From contig CBDFNO010000011.1 in assembly GCA_965250265.1 (NCBI GenBank), positions 186,001 through 250,000 on the forward strand: 64,000 nt of DNA, in the 5' to 3' direction. The position numbers and the translations under genes were made by a program. The notes under the pieces were generated by a model, which did not search any database, was not told the DNA's origin, and was given only the letters and a program-made list of their open reading frames with translations. Each line of letters opens with the position of its first letter. The stretch's first letter is position 1. Below, piece after piece: positions 45,618-53,284 of the stretch. This DNA comes from PRS1 sp965250265. Lineage in GTDB: Bacteria > Bacteroidota > Bacteroidia > Flavobacteriales > Flavobacteriaceae.

Positions 45618-46262
45618 ATGACTTTTAATAAAAATACAGCAAAAAAAACTGCCGAAATACTCTTGCAAATTAATGCAATAAAATTAAACCCACAAGACCC
45701 CTTTACTTGGGCATCGGGATGGAAATCTCCTATCTATTGTGATAACAGAGTTGTATTGTCTTTTCCACCAATTAGAAATTATGTTCGTGAAGAGATGGCA
45801 AATTTTATTGAAAAAGAATATGGCAAACCAGACCTTATTGCTGGAGTTGCAACTGGCGCCATCGGGATTGGAATTCTGGTTGCACAGGTTTTAGACTTAC
45901 CTTTTGTATATGTAAGACCCGAAGCAAAAAAGCATGGACGCCAAAATCAAATAGAAGGGTTTATACAAAAAGGTCAAAATGTGGTTGTAGTCGAAGATCT
46001 TATTAGTACAGGAAAAAGCAGTTTGAATGCCGTAAAAGCCTTAAAAGAAGCCAAAGTAAATGTAAAAGGCATGGTTGCTATTTTCTCTTATGGTTTTAAA
46101 ATTGCTACAGATAATTTTAAAAAAGATAAGGTACGCTTACATACTTTAAGCAATTATAATGTTTTGATTGAAGAAGCATTAGATACCAAATATATTTCTA
46201 AAAAAGAATTAGAAACTTTGTCAGATTGGAATGCAAATCCAAGTGAATGGAATGTTAATTGA
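45618..46262 (+). CDS. pyrE: orotate phosphoribosyltransferase
   Basis: The 214-residue protein has the PRPP-binding 'VVVVEDLISTGKSSLNA' (about 127) and upstream 'DLIAGVATGAIGIG' and 'FVYVRPEAKKHGRQNQIEG', all typical of OPRTase. It converts orotate and PRPP to OMP in pyrimidine synthesis. It is followed after 26 bp by an SRPBCC gene, likely co-transcribed. Confidence 0.93.
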   Translation: MTFNKNTAKKTAEILLQINAIKLNPQDPFTWASGWKSPIYCDNRVVLSFPPIRNYVREEMANFIEKEYGKPDLIAGVATGAIGIGILVAQVLDLPFVYVRPEAKKHGRQNQIEGFIQKGQNVVVVEDLISTGKSSLNAVKALKEAKVNVKGMVAIFSYGFKIATDNFKKDKVRLHTLSNYNVLIEEALDTKYISKKELETLSDWNANPSEWNVN

Positions 46263-46288
46263 TGTATAGTTTCAAATAATAAATTATT

Positions 46289-46684
46289 ATGAATTTAGAA
46301 TCTCCAAAAGTAAGTGTCCAAAAATCTGCTCAAGAAGTGTTTGATTTTTTATCTGATGTAAAGAATTTTGAATCTTTAATGCCGGAAAATATTAGCAAAT
46401 TTGAAATGTTAGAAGGCGATACTTTTTTATTTGCTTTAAAAGGTATGCCGGAAATTGTGTTAAAAAAGAAAGAAGCAATTGCCCCAAACAAAATTGTTTT
46501 AGGTGCAGATGGCGGAAAGCTTGATTTTTCATTAACGGGAAATATTTCGGAAATTGATGCAGATAATAGTGAAGTGCAATTATCTTTTGAAGGTGATTTT
46601 AACCCTATGATGGCAATGATGATTAAAGGACCAATTGGTAAATTTATTGAAACTTTAGCAACAAAAATACCAGATTCATTTTAG
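46289..46684 (+). CDS. SRPBCC (START-like) protein
   Basis: The 131-residue protein has the START/Bet v1-like outline 'VSVQKSAQEVFDFLSDVKNFESLMPENI' with the following helix-grip strands, ending in a C-terminal helix 'GPIGKFIETLATKI'. Ligand unknown. The pyrE/SRPBCC order is common in Flavobacteriaceae. It converges on birA, 6 bp away. Confidence 0.75.
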   Translation: MNLESPKVSVQKSAQEVFDFLSDVKNFESLMPENISKFEMLEGDTFLFALKGMPEIVLKKKEAIAPNKIVLGADGGKLDFSLTGNISEIDADNSEVQLSFEGDFNPMMAMMIKGPIGKFIETLATKIPDSF

Positions 46685-46690
46685 GCTTTT

Positions 46691-47422
46691 TTAATATAAA
46701 AGCTGAACTTCTTTTAGATCAAATTCTTTTAAAATGTCATCTTCAAGAATCACTTGAAGTTTTCCAGAATTTGAAATCCCTTTAATAAAACCCGCAAAAT
46801 TATTTCCATGTTGGTCCTTAAATGTTGAAGGTTTATTTTTTCTGAAAAGAAGGTTCTCGTATTCGGTTTTTAAAACTTTCAAATTCCCTTTTTCTAAAAT
46901 TGCAAAATAAAATTTTAAATTTTTTAATATCAGTTGAAGAAGTTCATCTAAATTAAAAACAGTTCCTGTGATAATCTTTAAAGACGATGCATGTGGTAGA
47001 TTCTTAAATTCCGTTTGATTAACGTTTAAACCAATACCAATAACAGACGCTTCGAGTTTCTTGTTTTTTATGACATTTTCAATTAAAATACCACAAACCT
47101 TTTTATTTTCTGACAAAATGTCGTTTGGCCATTTTACACTTAATTTTGATAAAGAAAAACTGCTCAATGTTCTAACAATTGCTAAAGAAGTAACCATACT
47201 AATATAGAACTGGTTTTTGATTGAAACTTTAGAACAATCTTTAAACACGCTACACACCAGGTTTTTAGACTTCTCAGAATTCCAAATGGTTCCCATTTGT
47301 CCTCTACCATGCGTTTGGTAATTGGCAGTAACTGTTGTATAATCCTTAATCACACCTTTACTACTTATTTGCTTTAAATAAGAGTTTGTAGAATCGGTGG
47401 CATTAAGTTTGATTATATGCAT
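46691..47422 (-). CDS. birA: biotin--[acetyl-CoA carboxylase] ligase
   Basis: The 243-residue protein lacks an HTH domain and so is a class I (non-repressor) BirA. It has 'LNATDSTNSYLKQ', 'VTANYQTHGRGQMGTIWNSEKSKNL' (biotinyl-AMP-binding GRG loop), 'SVKWPNDIL' and 'GIGLNVNQ'. It attaches biotin to BCCP in fatty acid synthesis. Divergent from rsfS. Confidence 0.92.
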   Translation of the reverse strand: MHIIKLNATDSTNSYLKQISSKGVIKDYTTVTANYQTHGRGQMGTIWNSEKSKNLVCSVFKDCSKVSIKNQFYISMVTSLAIVRTLSSFSLSKLSVKWPNDILSENKKVCGILIENVIKNKKLEASVIGIGLNVNQTEFKNLPHASSLKIITGTVFNLDELLQLILKNLKFYFAILEKGNLKVLKTEYENLLFRKNKPSTFKDQHGNNFAGFIKGISNSGKLQVILEDDILKEFDLKEVQLLY

Positions 47423-47491
47423 AAAGAATAAGAATTTTTAAATTATAATTTTCTTAAGATTTATAAAGCTATTATAAGCTAAAAATATGAT

Positions 47492-47499
47492 AACTTTGT
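47492..47499 (+). promoter_or_regulatory. candidate -7 element for rsfS-ftsH
   Basis: TAACTTTG matches TAnnTTTG, 19 nt before the rsfS ATG. The -33 element is unclear. Confidence 0.4.
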
Positions 47500-47518
47500 G
47501 CAAAATTAAAACAATTTA

Positions 47519-47890
47519 ATGACGAAAGAAAATAGTAACGCAGACCAACTAATTGCGGTAATATTAGATGGAATTGAAGATGTAAAAGGGCAAAACACAA
47601 ATATTTTAGATTTAAGAGAACTAGAAAACACCGTTTGCGATTATTTTATTATTTGCGAAGGTACCTCAAACACACAAGTAAACGCTATAGTAAATTCCAT
47701 TCAAAAAAAGGTGAGTAAAGAGATTAAAGACAAACCTTGGCATATAGAAGGTAGTAATAATGCCGAATGGGTTTTAATGGATTATGTGAATGTAGTTGTT
47801 CATGTGTTTCAAAAGCATATTAGAGAGTATTACGATATTGAAAGCCTTTGGGGAGACGCAAGAACAACAGAAATAAAAACCGCTTACTAA
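47519..47890 (+). CDS. rsfS: ribosomal silencing factor RsfS
   Basis: The 123-residue protein carries 'DILDLREL'-like 'TNILDLRELENTVCDYFIICEGTSNTQV', 'WHIEGSNNAEWVLMDYVNVVVHVF' and 'YDIESLWGDA', all RsfS/Iojap hallmarks. It binds L14 of the 50S subunit and blocks subunit joining in starvation. It lies 10 bp before ftsH and is co-transcribed with it. Confidence 0.93.
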   Translation: MTKENSNADQLIAVILDGIEDVKGQNTNILDLRELENTVCDYFIICEGTSNTQVNAIVNSIQKKVSKEIKDKPWHIEGSNNAEWVLMDYVNVVVHVFQKHIREYYDIESLWGDARTTEIKTAY

Positions 47891-47900
47891 AACATATTTA

Positions 47901-49844
47901 ATGTCAAACGATAAAAAAACATCTAATAAAAAGCCAAAGTTTAGTCCGTATTGGATTTATGGAATAATTGCTATATTTTTCGCTATAAGTCTATTTTCTG
48001 GCGGAATGGGTTCTTCTACGGGAAATCCAACAACTCCCGCTCAATTTTTTGAATACTTAAAAAATGGTGATGTAGATAAAGTTCAAATTGTAAATAGACG
48101 CGAAGCTAAAATTTATTTAACTGATGAAGCCTTAAGAAAAGAGGTTCATAAAAATGCTGTTAAACAACAAATATTACCTATTGCAGGAAAATCTCCAAAT
48201 TATCAATTTGAATTTGGAGACCTTCAAAATTTTGAAAATCAACTAAGTGAAGCTGTAAGCACGAACAATCTCACAACAGTTATTAATTATGAAACTGAGC
48301 AAAATGTTTGGGGAGATTTCCTTTTAACACTACTTCCGTTTATATTAATTATTGGTGTTTGGATTTTTATAATGAGACGTATGTCTGGTGGCAGCAGCGG
48401 AGGCGGAGGCGCTGGACAAATTTTTAATATTGGAAAATCGAAAGCAAAACTTTTCGATCAAAATTCAGATGTTAAAACCTCATTTAAAGATGTTGCAGGC
48501 TTAGAAGGTGCAAAAGAAGAAGTACAGGAAATTGTTGATTTTCTTAAAAACCCAGAAAAATATACTTCATTAGGTGGTAAAATTCCAAAAGGCGCATTAC
48601 TTATAGGAGCTCCTGGAACAGGAAAAACTTTGTTAGCCAAAGCAGTTGCTGGTGAAGCTAAAGTTCCTTTCTTTTCACTTTCAGGATCAGATTTTGTTGA
48701 AATGTTTGTAGGTGTAGGTGCATCAAGGGTTAGAGATTTATTTAAACAAGCAAAAGAAAAATCACCTTCAATTGTATTTATAGACGAAATAGATGCGATT
48801 GGTAGAGCCAGAGGAAGAAATGCAATGTCTGGCAGTAATGATGAGCGTGAAAATACATTAAACCAATTGTTAACCGAAATGGATGGTTTTGGAACAAATA
48901 CTAATGTTATAGTTATTGCGGCTACAAATAGAGCAGATATTTTAGACAAAGCCCTAATGCGAGCGGGACGTTTTGATAGGCAGATATTTGTTGATTTACC
49001 AGATGTAAGAGAGCGTAAAGAAATATTTGCTGTCCACTTAAGACCTCTTAAAAAAGCAAAAAATTTAGATATTGATTTTTTATCTAAACAAACCCCTGGA
49101 TTTTCTGGGGCAGATATTGCTAATGTTTGTAATGAGGCTGCATTAATAGCTGCACGAAAAGGAAAAAAATCTGTAGGTAAGCAAGATTTTCTTGATGCAG
49201 TAGATAGAATAGTTGGTGGTCTAGAAAAGAAAAATAAAATAATAACTCCAGGAGAGAAAAAAGCGGTTGCTTTTCATGAAGCAGGTCATGCTACTGTTAG
49301 CTGGATGCTAGAGCACGCTGCTCCTCTAGTAAAAGTAACCATAGTTCCACGAGGAAGATCGTTAGGAGCTGCCTGGTATTTACCAGAGGAACGACTTATT
49401 GTGAGACCTGAACAAATGCTAGACGAAATGTGTGCTGCTTTAGGTGGTCGCGCTGCCGAAAAAGTAATTTTTAATCAAATCTCCACAGGAGCGTTAAGTG
49501 ATCTAGAAAAAGTAACAAAACAAGCAAGAGCCATGGTAACCATTTATGGCTTAAGTGATAAAATAGGAAACTTAACCTATTACGATTCTTCAGGACAGAA
49601 TGAATATGGTTTCACTAAACCATATAGCGAACAAACAGCTGAATTGATAGATAAAGAAATATCTAGAATTATTGAAGAACAGTATCTGCGAGCCATAAAA
49701 ATATTAAAAGCTAATAAAGATAAGCTTACACAACTTGCCGAAGTATTACTCGATAAAGAAGTAATATTTAAAAACAATTTAGAAAAGATTTTTGGTAAAA
49801 GGCCTTTCGATAAGAAAGAAAAAGGTACAACAGAAGAAGAATAG
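47901..49844 (+). CDS. ftsH: ATP-dependent zinc metalloprotease FtsH
   Basis: The 647-residue inner-membrane AAA+ protease has TM1 at about 16-33, a periplasmic domain, TM2 at about 140-158 and then a glycine-rich 'SGGSSGGGGAG' linker. Walker A is GAPGTGKT (236-243) and Walker B 'IVFIDEIDAIG'; the zinc site is HEAGH (459-463). It degrades misfolded membrane proteins and controls LPS/phospholipid balance, which fits the lipid genes downstream. The C-terminal tail is Lys/Glu-rich. Confidence 0.95.
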   Translation: MSNDKKTSNKKPKFSPYWIYGIIAIFFAISLFSGGMGSSTGNPTTPAQFFEYLKNGDVDKVQIVNRREAKIYLTDEALRKEVHKNAVKQQILPIAGKSPNYQFEFGDLQNFENQLSEAVSTNNLTTVINYETEQNVWGDFLLTLLPFILIIGVWIFIMRRMSGGSSGGGGAGQIFNIGKSKAKLFDQNSDVKTSFKDVAGLEGAKEEVQEIVDFLKNPEKYTSLGGKIPKGALLIGAPGTGKTLLAKAVAGEAKVPFFSLSGSDFVEMFVGVGASRVRDLFKQAKEKSPSIVFIDEIDAIGRARGRNAMSGSNDERENTLNQLLTEMDGFGTNTNVIVIAATNRADILDKALMRAGRFDRQIFVDLPDVRERKEIFAVHLRPLKKAKNLDIDFLSKQTPGFSGADIANVCNEAALIAARKGKKSVGKQDFLDAVDRIVGGLEKKNKIITPGEKKAVAFHEAGHATVSWMLEHAAPLVKVTIVPRGRSLGAAWYLPEERLIVRPEQMLDEMCAALGGRAAEKVIFNQISTGALSDLEKVTKQARAMVTIYGLSDKIGNLTYYDSSGQNEYGFTKPYSEQTAELIDKEISRIIEEQYLRAIKILKANKDKLTQLAEVLLDKEVIFKNNLEKIFGKRPFDKKEKGTTEEE

Positions 49845-49871
49845 AATCACAAGAAATTATTAAATTTCTAA

Positions 49872-49899
49872 TTGGTTTATTTAAGTTTTTATATCTTTG
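49872..49899 (+). promoter_or_regulatory. promoter for the LUD-cdsA-psd-ACBP unit
   Basis: TTG (49872-49874) and TATCTTTG (49892-49899) are 17 nt apart, a good match to Bacteroidota -33/-7 elements, 42 nt before ATG 49942. Confidence 0.55.
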
Positions 49900-49941
49900 A
49901 TATAATACACGAATAAAAACTGATTAATAGCAAAATTCTAA

Positions 49942-50547
49942 ATGAGTCTATTTCGTAAAATTTTTGGTTCATCTAAAGAATCTCAAGATAAAATTCAAAA
50001 TCAAGAGAGAAGCAAATATATGCCAGAAATTAAACTTCCAATTGATGAGCGTTTTACTATAAATTTTAAAGCAAATGGTGGAAAGTTCTTGTATTGTGAA
50101 GATTTAGATGAAGTGAATCAAAATTTAAACTCTATTCTTCAAGAAAATGATTGGGAAGATAAAAAAGTACTGCTTTTAGATGATCGATTAGCTAAAAAAT
50201 TTAGAGACTTTGATTTTGAAATTAGCAAAAATATAAGTGACTGTACATTCTTTTTGACAACTTGCGAATTTTTAATTTCTAACGATGGTTCTTTGTTAAT
50301 CTCCTCTAATCAAATTGCCGAAAAGCGGCTTAAAGAATTGCCTCCTAACTTTATAATTTATGCTACAACAAGCCAGTTTGTTGAAACTATAAGTGAAGGA
50401 TTAAAAGGTATTAAGGATAAAAATCGCAATAAAATACCAACCAATATTACTACAATTAAACACTTTAAAGCTTGTGACGATAAAGATTTTCTCAGCTATG
50501 GAAGTAGTTCAAAAAACTTATATTTGCTCTTATTAGAAGACTTATAA
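49942..50547 (+). CDS. LutC/YkgG-type LUD domain protein
   Basis: The 201-residue protein has the LUD-domain outline: 'DCTFFLTTCEFLISNDGSLLISSNQIAEKR' and 'NFIIYATTSQFVETISEGLKGI'. Lactate-utilisation LutC homologues share it, but no lutA/B is present. In Flavobacteriaceae this gene typically sits between ftsH and cdsA. Its stop abuts the cdsA start. The role is unknown. Confidence 0.78.
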   Translation: MSLFRKIFGSSKESQDKIQNQERSKYMPEIKLPIDERFTINFKANGGKFLYCEDLDEVNQNLNSILQENDWEDKKVLLLDDRLAKKFRDFDFEISKNISDCTFFLTTCEFLISNDGSLLISSNQIAEKRLKELPPNFIIYATTSQFVETISEGLKGIKDKNRNKIPTNITTIKHFKACDDKDFLSYGSSSKNLYLLLLEDL

Positions 50548-51369
50548 ATGAAGGAATTATTTATTAGAGCAGTATCAGGTATTTTATATGTCTCCTTATT
50601 TTTACTTGCACTAAACTCACAACACGCTTTAATTGCCTTATTTTTTGTTTTCGGCTTAATTTGCATTGCTGAATTTAATAAACTTATAAATCTAAAAGGT
50701 GTTATTTCCTATATCATATTTATTGTTTTATATATCACTTTTGCTTATTGGCAGTTGGCTTTAGATTCCAGCGAAGGCTTTAGAGAAGCGATACAAATAT
50801 TACATGTGCTTACTATTTTTGTACAATTATTTTTAATTAAAGATTTATTTTCAGAAAAAACACTACCGCTTTTTATAACCAAACGTTACATTAATACTAC
50901 CTTCTATTTATCGAGTGCTTTTATTTTTATTATACTCATTGCGAATTATTATGAAACCTTTAATCCTAATATACTGTTAGGTGCATTTATTTTGGTTTGG
51001 GTTAACGATTCCTTTGCATATATAATTGGAAAGAATTTTGGGAAGCAGAAACTATTTGTAAGTATCTCACCAAAAAAAACGGTTGAAGGCTTTTTAGGAG
51101 GCTTATTATTTTCATGCATCGCCAGTTATTTTATAGCTAAATTTACTGGAACACTAGATTCTACAAATTGGTTGATTATGAGTATCATTATTAGTGTCTT
51201 TGGCACTTTGGGTGACTTAATTGAATCCAAATATAAGCGTCAGGCAGGTGTTAAGGATAGTGGTGTTATTATGCCTGGACATGGTGGATTACTAGATCGA
51301 TTAGATAGTATTATTTTTGCCGCCCCATTTATTTATTTGTTTTTAAGACTATTAAAATATGTTTCATAA
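50548..51369 (+). CDS. cdsA: phosphatidate cytidylyltransferase
   Basis: The 273-residue protein has about eight TM helices and the CdsA signature 'GDLIESKYKRQAGVKDSG', continuing 'VIMPGHGGLLDRLDSI'. It makes CDP-diacylglycerol, the precursor of phosphatidylserine and phosphatidylethanolamine. It overlaps psd by 11 bp, so the phospholipid genes are translationally coupled. Confidence 0.94.
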   Translation: MKELFIRAVSGILYVSLFLLALNSQHALIALFFVFGLICIAEFNKLINLKGVISYIIFIVLYITFAYWQLALDSSEGFREAIQILHVLTIFVQLFLIKDLFSEKTLPLFITKRYINTTFYLSSAFIFIILIANYYETFNPNILLGAFILVWVNDSFAYIIGKNFGKQKLFVSISPKKTVEGFLGGLLFSCIASYFIAKFTGTLDSTNWLIMSIIISVFGTLGDLIESKYKRQAGVKDSGVIMPGHGGLLDRLDSIIFAAPFIYLFLRLLKYVS

Positions 51370-52009
51370 AGAAGGACATAAAATCATATTAATAATATTT
51401 GCTTTTATTGTCATCACTGTATTATTAGTTGACCGTTTTATTACTATAACTTGGTTACAACTTGCACTAGAGATTGGTTTTCTTCTTTTGTTAATTTTAA
51501 TTCTTCAGTTCTTTAGAAACCCTAAACGTCACACCAAGTTAAATGATAATCAAGTACTGGCTCCTGTAGATGGTAAAGTTGTCGTGATTGAAGAAGTTTT
51601 TGAAAACGAATATTTTAACGACAGACGCCTTCAAATAAGTGTGTTTATGTCTCCCATAAATGTGCATGTAACGCGTTATCCTGTTGGAGGTAATGTGGTA
51701 TTTAGTAAGTATCATCCTGGTAAATATTTGGTAGCATGGCATCCAAAATCAAGTGAAGAAAATGAACGCACAACAGTTGTAGTAGAAAATGAAACTTACG
51801 GCAAGGTGTTGTATCGACAAATTGCAGGTGCTATGGCCAGACGTATAGTAAACTATGCCAAAGAAAATGAAAAAATTACTCAAGGTGAAGATTCTGGTTT
51901 TATTAAATTTGGTTCGAGGGTAGATTTATTTTTACCTTTAGACACAACTATTAAAGCGAAGCTCAACCAAAAAGTTCGTGGTGGCGAAAGTATTATTGCA
52001 CAAATGTAA
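51359..52009 (+). CDS. psd: phosphatidylserine decarboxylase (short, pyruvoyl type)
   Basis: The 216-residue protein has two N-terminal TM helices and 'VLAPVDGKVVVIEEV', 'ISVFMSPINVHVTRYPVGG' and 'FIKFGSRVDLFLP'. The Gly-Ser in FGSR is the self-cleavage site giving the pyruvoyl group. It produces phosphatidylethanolamine. It overlaps cdsA by 11 bp and the acyl-CoA-binding gene by one base. Confidence 0.92.
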   Translation: MFHKEGHKIILIIFAFIVITVLLVDRFITITWLQLALEIGFLLLLILILQFFRNPKRHTKLNDNQVLAPVDGKVVVIEEVFENEYFNDRRLQISVFMSPINVHVTRYPVGGNVVFSKYHPGKYLVAWHPKSSEENERTTVVVENETYGKVLYRQIAGAMARRIVNYAKENEKITQGEDSGFIKFGSRVDLFLPLDTTIKAKLNQKVRGGESIIAQM

Positions 52010-52275
52010 TGACAAGTGAAGCCTTAGATATTGAATTTAAAGACGCTGTAAAACGTGTAAATGCGCATTTGGAACCTTTTCCTGCCGACACCTTATTGCG
52101 CATGTACGCCTACTATAAAAAAGCAACCAACGATTATGGCAGACCAAGTAGTAGAACACCTATTATAAATGCATTTAAAACCAATGCATTATTTCAAGCC
52201 GAAGATATCACCGAAGACGAAGCTAAACGTATTTATATAGATTTGGTAAATGATTACTTTTTGGATAAAAAGTGA
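52009..52275 (+). CDS. acyl-CoA-binding protein (ACBP)
   Basis: The 88-residue four-helix protein has 'FKDAVKRVNA', 'LLRMYAYYKKATNDYG' (the ACBP LYALYKQAT motif) and 'YIDLVNDYF'. It binds medium/long-chain acyl-CoA in the cytosol, feeding the phospholipid pathway encoded just upstream. It is coupled to psd by a one-base overlap and is the last native gene before island B. Confidence 0.9.
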   Translation: MTSEALDIEFKDAVKRVNAHLEPFPADTLLRMYAYYKKATNDYGRPSSRTPIINAFKTNALFQAEDITEDEAKRIYIDLVNDYFLDKK

Positions 52276-52318
52276 AACTCTCTGCTCGAAATAACCTTGA
52301 CTTTGTCAATAAAAAGAG

Positions 52319-52366
52319 CTAACTTCGTTTAACTACTGATATAATCAATTAAAACTGACCATATCA
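52319..52366. repeat. left-end repeat of accessory island B
   Basis: This matches 43406-43453 (46 of 48 nt). On the minus strand it reads hairpin arms TGATAT/ATATCA, then GTTAAACGAAG (52323-52333), and just beyond the inner side TTGCCAAT (52370-52377 on the minus strand). This mirrors the right end at 53132-53269. Confidence 0.85.
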
Positions 52367-52397
52367 TAACATTGGCAACAAGCTAAAAAAACCGGAG

Positions 52398-52799
52398 GTG
52401 GAAACGAAATCAATCGAACAATTAGAAAAAGATATTTGGGAAAACCCATCCGAATTTCCGACTGATATGGTTGAGAAATGCTATCGTTATCGGAAAATAA
52501 GTATCGCGGAATTGACTGACGAGCAAATAAGACTTCTGATTTCCCAACAAATCGGAACTGAACATCTAATCGGAATCGCTCTCGAAAAACTCGAACAGAA
52601 TATTTTGACCGAATGTGACTTTTACGAAGGCGATTTACTTGTCGCTGTTTCAAATTTACCGACTGAATTTTGGAATGAAAATCAATCCGAATTTCAGAAG
52701 TTTAAAAAGCTTGTAGAATTGAATTCTGAATTAATAATAAATGAACTCGGAGAGAAAAAGTTTGACAAACTAAAAAACATTATTGAGAATGGGATATAA
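52398..52799 (+). CDS. CdiI_2-like contact-dependent inhibition immunity protein
   Basis: The 133-residue protein starts at GTG 52398 right on the GGAGG (very short spacing), with no other start nearby. The pattern 'SIEQLEKDIWENP', 'MVEKCYRYRK', 'LTDEQIRLLISQQIG', 'LIGIALEKLEQN' and 'CDFYEGDLLVAV' matches the CDI immunity family (PF18593), which neutralises CdiA-CT toxins. There is no cdiA, toxin or Rhs gene nearby, so it is an orphan. The stop overlaps the next gene by 11 bp. It lies between the ends of island B. Confidence 0.72.
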   Translation: METKSIEQLEKDIWENPSEFPTDMVEKCYRYRKISIAELTDEQIRLLISQQIGTEHLIGIALEKLEQNILTECDFYEGDLLVAVSNLPTEFWNENQSEFQKFKKLVELNSELIINELGEKKFDKLKNIIENGI

Positions 52800-53124
52800 A
52801 AAAGTGTGTTTAGATTGTCGAAAAGCTTTCAACAGACCCGCAGATTTGGAAAAGGTTCACACCTCGATTTGTCCTCAATGCGAAAAACCAATGACTGAAT
52901 TATATCATTTGTTTCAACCACCAAAACAAACTGATATTAAGAAATGGAATGTTGTTAAATTTTTAGTGGAAAATGGATTTAGATATTATCATATTTGGGA
53001 ACAAACTTTGAAAGATGAGAGCGGAAAAATATACGGATATCAGAATTATGCTAAATACCCTGAATCTATGAAAGACGCAAAAGAGTTTATAGAAAAATAT
53101 AAAGAACAAGCCATTAATGAATAA
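52789..53124 (+). CDS. small zinc-ribbon protein
   Basis: Start at ATG 52789 (MGYKKVCLDC, 111 aa); a TTG two codons upstream is less likely. CLDC (7-10) and CPQC (about 32-35) form a zinc ribbon followed by 'LYHLFQPPKQTDIKKWNVVKFLVENGFRY', then an aromatic-rich region and 'YPESMKDAKEFIEKY'. The family has been seen in Bacteroidota but lacks a function. It overlaps the CdiI-like gene by 11 bp, so the two are translated together. Confidence 0.7.
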   Translation: MGYKKVCLDCRKAFNRPADLEKVHTSICPQCEKPMTELYHLFQPPKQTDIKKWNVVKFLVENGFRYYHIWEQTLKDESGKIYGYQNYAKYPESMKDAKEFIEKYKEQAINE

Positions 53125-53131
53125 AAGCCAG

Positions 53132-53269
53132 TTGCCAACAATGTATAACCGCAATTACGGCGATAGCTGGTTAAAATGATGAATCTTCTTACAAATTAAT
53201 AAAACTAATTACAGCGAAAAAAAACGTAAATTTAAAAACGTAACTGACGGTTATACAAGACCGTTAAAC
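53132..53269 (+). other. attC-like hairpin, right end of island B
   Basis: TTGCCAAC (53132-53139) opens the structure. TGTATAACCG then CAATTACG (53142-53159) is largely complementary to CGTAACTGACGGTTATACA (53239-53257). GTTAAAC (53263-53269, consensus GTTRRRY) ends it. The span is 138 bp. The final ACCGTTAAACGAAA is shared with island A's right end. Confidence 0.6.
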
Positions 53270-53284
53270 GAAACTTCAAAAAAA

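Noticed and set aside
48458..48949. 163-codon minus-strand frame within ftsH
   Set aside because: It is antisense to the AAA+ domain and owes its length to codon bias.
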